Shown: piece after piece, positions 9,487 through 20,530 of the stretch
Layout of the letters: each line of letters opens with the position of its first letter
How positions within the stretch are numbered: position 1 is the first letter of the stretch
Assembly: GCA_032622095.1 (NCBI GenBank)
Contig: CP136066.1
Span: forward strand, 128,619,917-128,683,916
Source: Siphonodentalium dalli
Taxonomy: Eukaryota; Mollusca; Scaphopoda; Gadilida; Siphonodentaliidae
Direction: 5' to 3'
Length of the DNA stretch: 64,000 bases
Notes under the pieces: model-generated
The model's database searches: none
What the model saw: only the letters and a program-made list of their open reading frames with translations
Told to the model about the DNA's origin: nothing
Position numbers and translations under genes: made by a program

Positions 9487-10392
9487 TATAGACTAGCAGG
9501 TTAGCCCGCCACCGGCGGCTTGTCCGAAACATGACATTTTTATATATATTTTTTAAATTTGTACCCGGTAGCTCCACCAGTTTCCGAGATCTGGTCTGCG
9601 CATGAAAATTTGTACCCGGCGCAAGATACATTCACATGCCAAATTTCAAGTCGATAGCTCCACCCGTTTCCGAGATCTCGTCTGCGCATGCGCTGCACGG
9701 GTGTCGCACGGGCTCGGCAACCCGATAAAATTTGTACCCGGCGCAAGATACATTCACATAGCAAATTTCAAGTCGATAGCTCCACCCGTTTCCGAGATCT
9801 CGTCTGCGCATGCGCTGCACGGGCGTCGCACGGGCTCGGCGACCCGATAATATTTGTACCCGGCGCAAGATACATTCACATAGCAAATTTCAAGTCGATA
9901 GCTCCACCCGTTTCCGAGATCTCGTCTGCGCATGCGCGAAGCGGGCGTCGCACGGGCTCGCCAATACGACAACGACCACCGCCTGGTCAAACTACACACA
10001 CGTACCAAGTTTCGTCCCGATCGGTCGAGAATCGTAGATTTGTATGAAGTACAACACACACACAAACAAAAATATATAAGAGATAGTCGATAGCTCCACC
10101 CGTTTCCGAGATCTCGTCTGCGCATGCGCTGCACGGGCGTCGCACGGGCTCGGCGACCCGATAATATTTGTACCCGGCGCAAGATACATTCACATAGCAA
10201 ATTTCAAGTCGATAGCTCCACCCGTTTCCGAGATCTCGTCTGCGCATGCGCGAAGCGGGCGTCGCACGGGCTCGCCAATACGACAACGACCACCGCATGG
10301 TCAAACTACACACACGTACCAAGTTTCGTCCCGATCGGTCGAGAATCGTAGATTTGTATGAAGTACAACACACACACAAACAAAAATATATA
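9487..10392. repeat. 122-base tandem array, duplicated copy
   Basis: Same array as 745-1650 carried along by the segmental duplication, in the same order, orientation and unit number. The CCGCATGG / CCGCCTGG difference that distinguishes its two 314-base blocks is preserved in both duplicate copies, so the array expanded before the segmental duplication. Confidence 0.85.
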
Positions 10393-10695
10393 AGAGAGAT
10401 ATGTAAATTAGATAGATTGTATCAAAATATATAGGAGAGATATGTAAATGATCTACACACCATTACTGGTGTTTGTCAAAGTTTAGTGGGGTATATCAAT
10501 ACTCATTCACGATCATATCATTGAGGTCCGGAGGGTGTGGGCTATCTCTCGAATACAAGGAGTTCTCAAAATATATAGAAGAGATTATTCAAAGTAATAT
10601 ATAATCAATTTGTATATATTTTTTACAATATCATGATTCAAAGCTCCCTCTCTTTGTTCATGATGTGAGTTTTGACATAGTTCTTTCTATTATAG

Positions 10696-10817
10696 ATTGT
10701 CGACAAGCCATTCAGCACCAGCTCCCAACTGATGTCTATAAACGGTTTCGTGAAGAGCGGCGATCAGAAAAAGCAATTCCCCATGGTCTTGGGAAAGAAG
10801 AAGAACTAGTGATATAA
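10696..10817 (+). pseudogene. Possible terminal coding exon, duplicated copy
   Basis: Identical copy of the exon-like segment at 1954-2075, with the same acceptor-like sequence, frame and stop. Both lie within the segmental duplication, so the second copy adds no independent evidence of function. Confidence 0.3.
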
Positions 10818-11313
10818 TAATTGTGATGAGAACTGACACATGTATATAAAGTGCTTTTGTGATGTGATGTGTGACATTGTTCGGTTTTTCATATACAGTT
10901 GTAGTCACAATATTTAGCGAGTTTGCGATACCCGTCCGACCGGTAGATTGGTGAAATTCGTCACGGTCATTTGCGTACTTTGAATGCAGCACATAAATCG
11001 ATAGGGATTTGGAACGGGTAGATGTATCCCATTGACTGGTAGTCTTTCACTAAAGTTTTCTCACACTAAAGTACATTAGTTCTATGTAATAACAGTCAGC
11101 TATGCATTAATATATTTATTGCGCGATTTCATTGCCAAATCTCATTGATACATTTGTCATTTAAGCCATGTTTTATGTTCAAAGTATCGAGGCGGCTTCT
11201 AGCACTAAGATAACTATGGAACGCCGATTTGTTTACTGACAAATGTCTTCACTCAAGTAATGACATGTTATGATAAGAGAGTGAGTTGATGGTGCTATAC
11301 GCAGTCTCGGCAC

Positions 11314-11982
11314 AGGGATGTGATTATAGAGTGTCTCCGCGTTGAGAAGGGGTGTCCACCTTCAAATTCCCAACTATACACCCCCTTGAACCACACCAAA
11401 CAGAGGTGTGTGCCTAATACAAATTGTGCACCCCGTTGGGCTCTGATTTCCCCCAACTGACCCTTCACTGTCCTGAATATTATAGCAGTCTGTTCTAAAT
11501 GGATCAGTAGTCATGTTACAGAAGTCCTGTGATGGGGGGTCCACCTTGCCGACCAGTACGAGTGGTCTAACACCATGCAGGCAAATTCACGCCCTGGATT
11601 GTTTTTCACAAATTAATTATCAGTTTTGACGAGCCACTGAATGTGGATAGACCAGGGCACACCGGGTTGACCATGGTTCGTTCTTGTGTGAGAACGTTTT
11701 GAAATCTGAACATGAAAATTTATAAATTATAGACTTTCATCAAGCTTTACATTTGTGGGATATTTTCAACTTAACTGCTGGCCATATAGCCCGATTTTTT
11801 TTCTATCAATACTAGGAATATTTGCAAATGTTTGTCTAAACCTATAAAAAAAAAATCCCCACTAATAAATTTTTGGAAAATCAAACTGAATGACAGAATA
11901 ATTTCAACGTATGTTTGGTGCGTTAGGTATATGCAATTTCCAACTGTTGGGTGAGACATCACACCGCTCTCGCCACGTCCCC
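11314..11982 (-). mobile_element. hAT-like remnant, duplicated copy
   Basis: Second copy of the remnant at 2572-3240, inside the segmental duplication. Its right end overlaps the 164-base LINE target duplication starting at 11932, which shows that this remnant was the LINE's insertion target. Confidence 0.6.
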
Positions 11983-12095
11983 TATCAACCCTTTGTGCAT
12001 GGGCATAAGTACACCGTGAATGTGTTACACGATTGAATACAACCGTTCAGTTATTGTATCTTATGTGGTGGTGACTGATTTCTCATTTTAATATA
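11932..12095. repeat. 164-base LINE target duplication, 3' side
   Basis: Starts TGCAATTTCCAACTGTTGGG and ends CTCATTTTAATATA. It is identical over its length, as far as I compared it, to 19022-19185 on the other side of LINE 1. Flanking bases differ on both sides (a/g before, t/g after), which sets the limits. Confidence 0.9.
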
Positions 12096-12523
12096 TATAT
12101 ATCCTTTATTTTCCTCCGTTACACGAAGAGCTTATCAAACATTAAACATCATAATACAAATATTTACACAAGTGGGATGAACAGGTGAAGAAGACATATA
12201 CAAATGAATACAGATTCAGACAGAAATCAAAGTCAGAGCGACAGACATACAATGTACATATACGCAGACAGCTATGTCGATTGGCAGGAATGCGGACACA
12301 TGCAGGCGAACAGATATACATACATACACTGACGAGCGGACGGGTGTACAGACATGTACGCAGTCATAGACACACACGCGCACCCACACACACATATACA
12401 TACATATATATATACACACACACATACATACACATACACATACATATACATACATATATATACATATATATATATATATATAGCCATATACACATATATA
12501 TATACATATATACACATACATAC

Positions 12524-12556
<33 letters not shown>

Positions 12557-13105
12557 CATATACATACATACATACATACACACACACATACACATACACA
12601 CATACACATACAATACACATACACATATATACACATATATAAATGTGGACAGGGCAAGCACACAAAAGCAAACATGCACGCATACGATCATATAATAATT
12701 CACTGCATGTATAAGGCCGTACATACGAGTATTCACACTCGGATGCAAACTTTCATTTAATCACAAGTTTTCCTAGCTTGTGTTTAATTTCAGTTGGTAT
12801 TGACACGAATATGCCTGAGTCTATCTGGAGACGATATCAATGATCCAACTTTGGAGCGAGGTACTTACCCGATGTGACAAACGAAGGTCCCCCAAGGTGT
12901 GGGGCCACTTTATTTGCACATCAGCTAATGTATCACTAAGAAGTTGAACAGGTAATGCAAAAATTGTGGTTGTAGAGTGTCTCGCAAATTGATTGTCAAC
13001 AAATATAAAATTATATGCTTGAAGGTTGTTATTTACAGAATGTGCCAAGCAAATTAGCGTTACAACTATATGGATAATAAAAGGGCACATGTAAAGGGAG
13101 TCCAG

Positions 13106-16100
13106 TTAAGGATTGACAAGCAGATTGCTATCTACGACGAGATTGATCTCCTTTGTATACTGGGACCACATTCCGTATGAATTCCTCACCACAAAGAGCG
13201 AAAATTCGTTCAGGTTGAGTATTTGTCTCCTGATATCGTCAGACAGGATAGAAAGAAATACCATCACTTGGTCCTTCTGTGTGAGAGCATCAATGAATAA
13301 AAAACATGGTATGCCGAAAATATCAATTAATGAAAACCACATTTGGATTCTAGACTCTGAAGTCGAAGAGCAATCCAGTAAGGCATGCTCCACAATATCA
13401 ACATAAACTTTGCCACACAGTTTGCAATGTCCGCATTCTGGGGAGGTACGTGTATGCAGGGCCAGAAGCTTCGCAGCAAGCAAGAATTTATGTTTTCCTG
13501 TGAATGTGATCTACAAGATCTCCAAAGAATAGATTTTGACATTATATTATGATTTTGTGCGAACGTTGTTAGTGATTCAGAGCTTCTCATGCGCTTTTCA
13601 CATTCACGATTTTGTATATCGTTAATATGTTGTGTGGTGATTGTTTTCCATTCACCTTTGGATGGGAAATTACCATGTGTGGCGTAGTTGTGAAGATATG
13701 AATATAAATTATACCGTTTTAGTATGGATATAACATCGTTGATAAAAGAAGATTCATCAGTTGACGTTTGCGAAAGGTGGTCGGCCAAATGCGAGGAGAA
13801 GATTTCTTGCGACGATTTTCCTTGCGTCATTCTACAGAGGTTCCCCAAAAAACATAGTTTTCGTTTATCAACAATCGACGACAAGGAACCTGTTCCAAGG
13901 AGAGATTGGACTACATCAGTTCGGGATCTTGTGGGCAATCCTTGGATGCGTTTGAGGCAGAACCTATGTGCTCGTTCCAGAGATGTCAAATTTGTCTCAC
14001 TGAGCCCACACATAAGTTCTGTCCCATAAAGACTTTTGGGTAAAACAACCGAAGAATATATTGTAAGGCAGCTGAGTGGGGTAATCCCACCAGCATACAT
14101 ACCGGCGTTACTTAACATGAGATAGACTGATCTAATTTTCTCACATATGTGACTGGAGAGCTTGCTAGCATGTGACTCGCGATGTAAAGGTATGCCAAGG
14201 TGTGTAATTTTGTCAGATTCGGATATCGGTTTGTCGTTGAGGATCCACGTATTTATCGTGCGATTTCTAGCATTAGAATTTGTTTCATTGAACACGACCA
14301 CCTTACATTTGTCCTGGTTATAACAAAATCGCCATTTCCGGCTATACTCTCCACATACGTTGCACAACTGTTGTACACCGGTTGCTGTCAGAGACAAAAG
14401 CGTCATGTCGTCAGCTTGTGTTGGTGCTACACAGTTTATGGAATTCAATCGCAAGCCATGAGGATTTGAAAATAGGTCAGCCAAAAGGTCATCAATGAAC
14501 AGCATGTATAAAAGAGGGGATAATATGCTTCCTTGTCTTGTTCCTTGGTTTATGGGGATTAGTTTGGAAGTTAAATTATTAAAGCGGACAGCGCATTGTA
14601 GACCACAAAGGAGAGTTTTGATAATGTGCCATATTTTACCGCAGAAACCTCTCTGGAGTAATTTGAACAACAATCCGTTTAACCACACTGTATCAAACGC
14701 TTTACGTGCGTCGAGAAAGCAAGCATAAAGGGGGCTGTGTAGCTCTTTGGTATATGATATGCATTCACTGATTATGTAGGAAGAGTGCATGCTGCTTACC
14801 CCTTTCTGAAATCCATGTTGTAGGGAGTTAACTTGGATAAGATGTGGGGCATGAGATTCCAGACGATGAAATATGATTTTTTCGAGAATCTTATAGAGGA
14901 TAGGAAGCAAGGTTATAGCTCTGTAGTTATCAAATTTCGTCTTTGGTTTGCTGCCCCCTTTGTACAGTGGCACCATGACTCCGATTTTCGCCTGTGATGG
15001 TATGTGATTGAATTCCAACATTTTGGTGAACATGTGGGCGATAGTATGTAATATATACTCACCGCCATATAAAATGTGCTCATATGATATGGAGTCATGA
15101 CCTGGGGCTTTCCCTTTGCTTACTGATCTGAGTACATTTTCAAGTTCATCAGACTTAACATCGTAGCATAAAAGTGAATCAAGATTACCTGATAAATCAT
15201 TGTGGTCCCGGGATACTATAGCATTAACGTTTTCAAAGTGGGATTTGTCAAAGGTTTCACTTTGAAGAGGCGAGTAAAGAATTTCGTAATATGCTGCCCA
15301 TGCTTCTATCACTTCAGGGGGATCACGGAGTGTCTTGGCGTCTACTTCGAATAAATGTTGGGCGGGTGCCTTTCTCCGTGCTTTATGAGCATTAAAGGCT
15401 CGAAAAAAATTGTCCATGTCTGTTTCAGCAAGGGTGTCAAGCCTTTCGTCGGCTTTTCTGAGAAACTGTTCATTGGCCCTTCGGTATTCACGTCGAAAGA
15501 GGCATTTTGCGTCTTTGTAATTTCGATATGCAATGTGAGTGTCATCGCGTGGACTGTCTGCTTCCAGCCAAATGCGCCGATACGAAGTCATTGTTTTGTG
15601 CAGCTCATTCAAATGTTCGTGCCAAAATGGCTTGAGATGGCGATTAAATTTCTTCGGGGCCACAAACATTTGTGAAGACTCTTTTAGGCTGAGTGTAACA
15701 TCGTCATAAAATTTGTCTAAATCTCGTGTACTTTTAATTGCATATGTCGGTAAAGTTTCGCAAACGTGTGATTGATAAAGCCACAGATCCTCGTTTGAAG
15801 AGGAGAGCTTTTTCCAGTTCGGCCTGGCTGGGTTTACACTTGTCGGTGACGATTCTATTTCCGCCTCATATGATATGCACATTTGGATTGGACGGTGATT
15901 TGACACATTGGAAGAGTTATCCAAAATTTTAACGCTGGCTATTCTGCGTGTATCAGAAATTGGAATCAGAATATGATCTATTATTGTCCCGTGGTTTCCA
16001 CCAGCAGCTACAAATGTAAAGCGTGGATCGCTGCAGACGGGTTTACTGTTGACAGATTGTATTTTGCATGAGTCGATAAATTTTGAAAATGAATTGTTTC

Positions 16101-16590
16101 TAGCATCGGTTTTTTCCAAGTTACCATTGAAATCTCCCATGATAATGAGGTGACCAAGTGGGGAGTATTGGTCTTTTAGATCCTGGAGTTTTTGCAGATA
16201 GTCACGATAGAATTCCACTGTATAGTTTGTGCATGGCAAATATACCTGAAATATGTACAGGTATATACGAGGAGCGAGGCGAAATTGTACGCCACAAATA
16301 CGATCATCATCTATATCTAACGGTGTTATAGAATTATCGTACTTTCGATTCCAAAGTATGGCCACCCCCCCTTTAAATCTGCCACGTTGCATGGGTAAAC
16401 GTTGAGATGAGTCGCAGACCGCATGGTATGTGTAACTTTGATCTATAGTATCCAAAAAATGAACGTTGTGCTCATGTAACCAGTGCTCAGACAGGCCAAT
16501 GATATCAATATGCTGGTCACGCATGATATTGTTAAGGTAGAGACTGCTTGATAGGATACCAGTACAGTTCCAAGAGATGACACTCAGCAT
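13106..16590 (-). CDS. LINE 1 ORF2: endonuclease/reverse transcriptase
   Basis: Starts at the ATG at 16590 (MLSVISWNCTG). Residues 1-240 form an APE-type endonuclease: SWNCTG 6-11, SEHW 34-37, GDFN 152-155, IDHI 204-207, SNHRP 230-234, all the usual catalytic positions. The reverse transcriptase lies at about 490-800: NYRAITLLP 555-563, LDARKAFD 626-633, GTRQGSILSPLL 683-694 and catalytic QADD 725-728 (a variant of the common F/YADD). One frame ends at 13327 after 1087 residues, but the true C-terminus continues in another frame from about 13490 with LAAKLLALHTRTSPECG and the knuckle CX2CX9HX4C, stopping at 13106. The protein would nick target DNA and copy its own RNA there. Apart from that one frameshift it looks intact. 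Confidence 0.93.
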
Positions 16591-16813
16591 TTTGAAGGAT
16601 TAAATAAGTTATTTGAAGATGTGTCCCATGACTGTTTTGGACACATTTCGTTCATCAATTCGTGATACGAGTAGATTGTAAATGTATATATGATCCGACA
16701 TATTACGACGGATGTATATATATATGAAGACATAATGTATAATGTGCAAAAAATATGAGTAATACAACAGTGTGTGATTGGATAACTTGTGGATTATGCT
16801 GTGAGCAAAACAG
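16591..16813 (-). other. Spacer between LINE 1 ORF1 and ORF2
   Basis: About 220 bases of AT-rich, non-coding sequence with a short TATATATA run near 16715. No internal ribosome entry or other signal can be read from it. ORF1 ends at 16814 and ORF2 starts at 16590, so the frames do not overlap. Confidence 0.7.
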
Positions 16814-18634
16814 TTAGTAATCATTTTTGAACTCGTCATATGGAACCCATCGGGCGCAAGTGACACCTTTTGGCCAGCAATCAGGCCCCCTGCAATAGCT
16901 GCTATCTGCTTCGTCAACGTTAATTCTAGCCGATAGGACACCGTTCTTGCGAAGACGAAACACCTTTATAATTGAGAATTTGATATCGGCATCATATAGA
17001 TAGTCGGCTAAACAGTCTGCATCAACAAAGTCCGGCAGGTTTGAAACAAATAATCTAGTTGAGTTAATTGGCTTTTTGTTCCTCGCGCGGTATGTGTCGC
17101 TTCTGTCTTGTCGATCGTGTTTGTCACTATAGCGGTTCTCTTGATTTTCATGTGTGCGATTGTGCCGATCATGATCATTGTAATTGGACTGGACATGATT
17201 GCCCGATTCACCTGTTGTTGACCGAACGTTATAACCGTTATGGTTTTGATTAGCATGCGCATTGTGCTGGTTTGGCTGAATGTCACTGATTTTCACTGAG
17301 TCGTTTTCACCGTCGACATCATCCGGTAAATTTGTATTTTCAACGGTATCCTTTATAGATTCACAGAAGCTATCAAGTCGTGTGCACACTTCATCTGCGA
17401 ATTGTTGCATTTGGCCTTGCAATTGTTTGAAATTGTCTGGGTTTACTTTTTGATCAGACACATTTGGGCATGAGTGTGGTTGTGAAACCACCTTCGATAA
17501 TTTGTTCACTTTGTCACTTAGAGTTCCTATGGACCCAGCATTCCGATTTACTGCACGAACTACACTTTTGGCATGATCCAGGTTAGTTTCAATGTCAGTT
17601 TGGAGATCGTGTATCTTTGAACGGCAATTAGCGACTCCATCACACTTGTCATCTAGAGCTCGTTGCAGTTTTAGTTCGTTTGACTCCATCAGTTCAGTGT
17701 TAGATGCGACATTGTTTTCAATATATACGATTGATTGCTGGATTTGTTTCAGAGTTGACTGTGTATTATCGACAGCGTTTTGCGATGCAAGTGGATCGAA
17801 TCGACGTTCTAACTCTGCCACCCGATTGTCCAGATTGGTTATTGATTTTGTGATGTCGGGCAACGATTCAAGGACATTCCGCACGAGATTTCGGTTTTCA
17901 CATAGCATGTCGAGGATGTTCTGTTGAAAGCTGTCAGGTACAGGTGCTGGTATTGGTTCGGGAAGCTTATTAATGGTGGTGTTGCATGCTGACTGTTTGG
18001 TACTTTTGCTGAGCAGCTCGCCTAGATTAGTGCCCCCATCTACGAGAAATAACATCAAAATATAGATATCAGAAGAGTATTTCTGGTAGGCCTCTAAACC
18101 ACCCTTCACACTTAAGCGGTTTTTGAGAGAAGTGCTTATGGGGTAGTGCTGGCAGAAATTTGAATCAGCTTTCACTTCCAAGAATACGACTTGTCTCATT
18201 TGCTTTAGTATATGTTCTTCGCGTGTGGCTGAGTCTTCTATAACTTTTACAACGATGTCCCTCGGAACACTACTAATAAATTGAAGACATGACGTCATGA
18301 TTATCTGCATTGCGATAACATCTGGATCCATGCTACACATTGCGGCTTCGCTCAGTTGCTTGAAGGTTGAATTTATATCTGTGAGTTCAGGGGAAATTTC
18401 ACTCAAACGTGTATATGGTCTTGTATCTAGCGCCTGGGTTGAGCAAGAGTCATGTCGTTGCATGTTGTCCGGTATGGTACCGTTAGAAAGAGGCATTATT
18501 GTTGCACCAGTTGTCGGGTCGATGAACACGTCTCCGTAATCAGCCAAGTTCGAAGGATCCATGAGTGGTTTTAACCACTGTTTGACAGAGTCGACTCCTC
18601 TTATAACAGATTGTGTTAGAGTGTTAAGTATCAT
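16814..18634 (-). CDS. LINE 1 ORF1: coiled-coil and RRM-like RNA-binding protein
   Basis: 606 residues from the ATG at 18634. The N-terminal half is helical without a recognised domain. Residues of about 265-400 contain heptad-like segments (LDNRVAELERRFD and repeated Leu/Asn-spaced helices) suited to a coiled coil. A hydrophilic linker rich in His, Asn and Asp (about 440-515) follows, and the C-terminus (523-606) reads STRLFVSNLPDFVDADCLA, then ARINVDEAD, consistent with an RRM-like fold. This matches the role of LINE ORF1 proteins: trimerising RNA chaperones that coat the element RNA. The frame has no interruption. The homologous region of LINE 2 has the same RRM start (TRVFVRNIPKF). Confidence 0.88.
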   Translation of the reverse strand: MILNTLTQSVIRGVDSVKQWLKPLMDPSNLADYGDVFIDPTTGATIMPLSNGTIPDNMQRHDSCSTQALDTRPYTRLSEISPELTDINSTFKQLSEAAMCSMDPDVIAMQIIMTSCLQFISSVPRDIVVKVIEDSATREEHILKQMRQVVFLEVKADSNFCQHYPISTSLKNRLSVKGGLEAYQKYSSDIYILMLFLVDGGTNLGELLSKSTKQSACNTTINKLPEPIPAPVPDSFQQNILDMLCENRNLVRNVLESLPDITKSITNLDNRVAELERRFDPLASQNAVDNTQSTLKQIQQSIVYIENNVASNTELMESNELKLQRALDDKCDGVANCRSKIHDLQTDIETNLDHAKSVVRAVNRNAGSIGTLSDKVNKLSKVVSQPHSCPNVSDQKVNPDNFKQLQGQMQQFADEVCTRLDSFCESIKDTVENTNLPDDVDGENDSVKISDIQPNQHNAHANQNHNGYNVRSTTGESGNHVQSNYNDHDRHNRTHENQENRYSDKHDRQDRSDTYRARNKKPINSTRLFVSNLPDFVDADCLADYLYDADIKFSIIKVFRLRKNGVLSARINVDEADSSYCRGPDCWPKGVTCARWVPYDEFKNDY

Positions 18635-18989
18635 TCAACAGTTGTATGTGAGTCCAGAACGATGAGTTAGGTTCACTATAACACCAATCACAGTTGAGAC
18701 TCGGGTGAAGGATTGGGCTGATTTGAGATAAGTCGTCGGAAAGGAGCTCCCGCTTCAGAGGCCGATAAATTGGGCGTACATAGATAGTCAGAAAAATGTA
18801 AACATCATGGCGCGAATATAGAAAAGTTCGAACTCCACATACCGGTAATAATGAATTTAAGGCACATTCCAATCAATATCCGTAATAAACTTATAGATAT
18901 CTTCCCAATTAAGAATATGCACTAGGTTGGGTTACCGATCCGATGTAGTTTATATGAAATTTACTGGATAAATACTGAGCGAAGAAAAC

Positions 18990-19016
18990 ACACGTCCACC
19001 ATTTTCGCATCACGTG
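18990..19016 (-). promoter_or_regulatory. 5'-end motif: CCATTTT box with adjoining E-box
   Basis: Sense (minus) strand reads CACGTGATGCGAAAATGGTG, starting about five bases from the 5' end of the element. AAAATGG resembles the core of a YY1 site, which in mammalian L1 sits at a similar distance from the start and fixes the transcription start. LINE 2 has AAGATGGCGGC in the corresponding place (53929-53942). The CACGTG E-box beside it is seen only here. Functional meaning is inferred. Confidence 0.45.
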
Positions 19017-19021
19017 ACACG

Positions 19022-19185
19022 TGCAATTTCCAACTGTTGGGTGAGACATCACACCGCTCTCGCCACGTCCCCTATCAACCCTTTGTGCATGGGCATAAGT
19101 ACACCGTGAATGTGTTACACGATTGAATACAACCGTTCAGTTATTGTATCTTATGTGGTGGTGACTGATTTCTCATTTTAATATA
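19022..19185. repeat. 164-base LINE target duplication, 5' side
   Basis: Second copy of 11932-12095, adjoining the LINE 1 5' end. Beyond 19185 comes the sequence that originally followed the target, so 11931 joined to 19186 reconstructs the pre-insertion locus. Confidence 0.9.
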
Positions 19186-20022
19186 GATATTTGACATTTG
19201 AACGGACATGACGCATTTGAACCCCAAGACTGTTGGATATTGTAGCGGCCGACAGTGACACAAAATACTGATATACACACACCTCATACTCGGCACAATC
19301 TTATATACCGTCGTCAGAGCGACTTTTAGCTGTTTTCTCTTTTTTTCGCATAGAAGTGAAACAAACGCTCTTTATTCAAACCATATAATGAATAGTGTAC
19401 CATTAAACACCCTTTATATTTAACAAATTTAATTTTTCTACCTACATCCGGGTTTAGACCCAGACAAATATCCAAGTTCTTGGGATAAATATTCCCTTGC
19501 CCGACCCTTCGAAAGATTCCAACCCATTATCAATTATATGACTAAATATTCCCCAACTAATATAAAGGGCAATTTCGGTCTTGTATCTGGCTAACAGTAC
19601 ATGCACGTAGGACATTCTTGGACCCTGGTTATAAAACAACATATTTTACACCGAATAATGGTTGGATTATTAAATTAGCGTAATTGTATATTTGTGCTAT
19701 CATAACATATTTTCTCAGTCAGACAATTCCATCTGTTCTAGACGAAACTCGAACGGTCTGGGAAATTATTTATGAAAGCCAGTTATTGAAAATGTTACCA
19801 AAATGAGTCAAAGAAAGACGCCACCCCTTCCACTTTCGCCTCGTCCCTGGTGAATGCAATCCATTATCCACGCACATGTCCATCATATAACCATAACAGC
19901 AAGTATAACGTCGGCCAAGAAAGCAAATGCGTATAACAATTTCTCTATATCATATATCTATTGTGCTGCAATTGGCTCACCATACATTACCAGTCGATAT
20001 GCTTAATTCTACCCGTAAAACA
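19186..20022. other. Non-coding gap
   Basis: AT-rich sequence without convincing reading frames. AACGCTCTTTATTCAAACCAT near 19370 resembles AAACGCTCTTTATTATTTCC at about 54460 and AAAGAGCGTTG at 484 and 522, so a short dispersed repeat is probably present. Confidence 0.45.
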
Positions 20023-20097
20023 GTTTGCGATTTCAAAACGTGTACCGGTACGGGTAGCTACCAGTACCCGTACCCGTACCCGTTTGAAATCGCAAAT
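20023..20097. repeat. Hairpin with CGTACC-type repeats
   Basis: TTTGCGATTTCAAAACG at the left is the near-complement of CGTTTGAAATCGCAAA at the right, with ACCCGT/GTACGGGT repeats in the loop. It lies just outside the giant nest, 19 bases before its left boundary, and may be a very short MITE. Confidence 0.65.
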
Positions 20098-20116
20098 TCG
20101 CTATTAGCGATAGTAT

Positions 20117-20530
20117 GGGACATGACAATCTGCGGGGTAGGATGGGATATGGGACAAAACGACAATCTGCGGGACAGAATTTCAAATTGCGTGGGACGGC
20201 CGATATCTCGAGGAATACAGGGCGTTGGGGGCTCATTTTGGTGTCTAACGAAAGGCCCTATCAAAACATATTAACCCCGCCACTAACCAAACACCATAAG
20301 TTACATTATTTGATCGACAACTGACCTAACATGGGGTGGAATTTGGGATAGAATGACAATCTGCGGGACAGGATTTTCAAATTGCGTGGGACGGCCGATA
20401 GCTCGAGGAATACAGCGCATAGAGGGCTACTTTTGGTGTCTAACGAAACGTCCACATTCGCCCTATCCACACATATTAACCTCGCCACTGACCAGACACC
20501 GGAAGTTACATTATCCGGTCGACAACTGAC
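20117..20530 (+). repeat. Left arm of the foldback element, outer part
   Basis: Contains two subterminal repeats of roughly 190 bases. Each starts GACAATCTGCGGGACAG, has CCGATATCTCGAGGAATACAG (or a variant) and ends near GTCGACAACTGAC. The same two repeats appear inverted in the right arm at about 34800-35200. The arm is interrupted after 20530 by the 3.9-kb element and resumes at 24465. Confidence 0.88.

Larger units (their letters stand above)
8743..13779. repeat. Tandem segmental duplication, copy 2
   Basis: Second copy of 1-5039. Here the sequence continues past 13779 into an uninterrupted LINE, so this copy keeps the original LINE context and the break in copy 1 marks the duplication junction. 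Internal features (122-base array, exon-like segment, hAT-like remnant, LINE 3' end) are the same as in copy 1. Confidence 0.93.
12096..19021 (-). mobile_element. LINE 1: complete non-LTR retrotransposon
   Basis: Read on the minus strand: 5' end at 19021, a 5' UTR of about 390 bases, ORF1 (18634-16814), a 180-base spacer, ORF2 (16590-13106, with one frameshift), and a 1-kb 3' UTR containing a CA/TA microsatellite, ending in GGAGGAAAATAAAGGATAT and a TA run. Exact 164-base direct repeats (11932-12095 and 19022-19185) bound it. Full length, an open ORF1 and clean target repeats indicate a young insertion. Endonuclease plus reverse transcriptase plus C-terminal CCHC knuckle place it among APE-type LINEs; I do not assign a clade. 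Confidence 0.93.
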
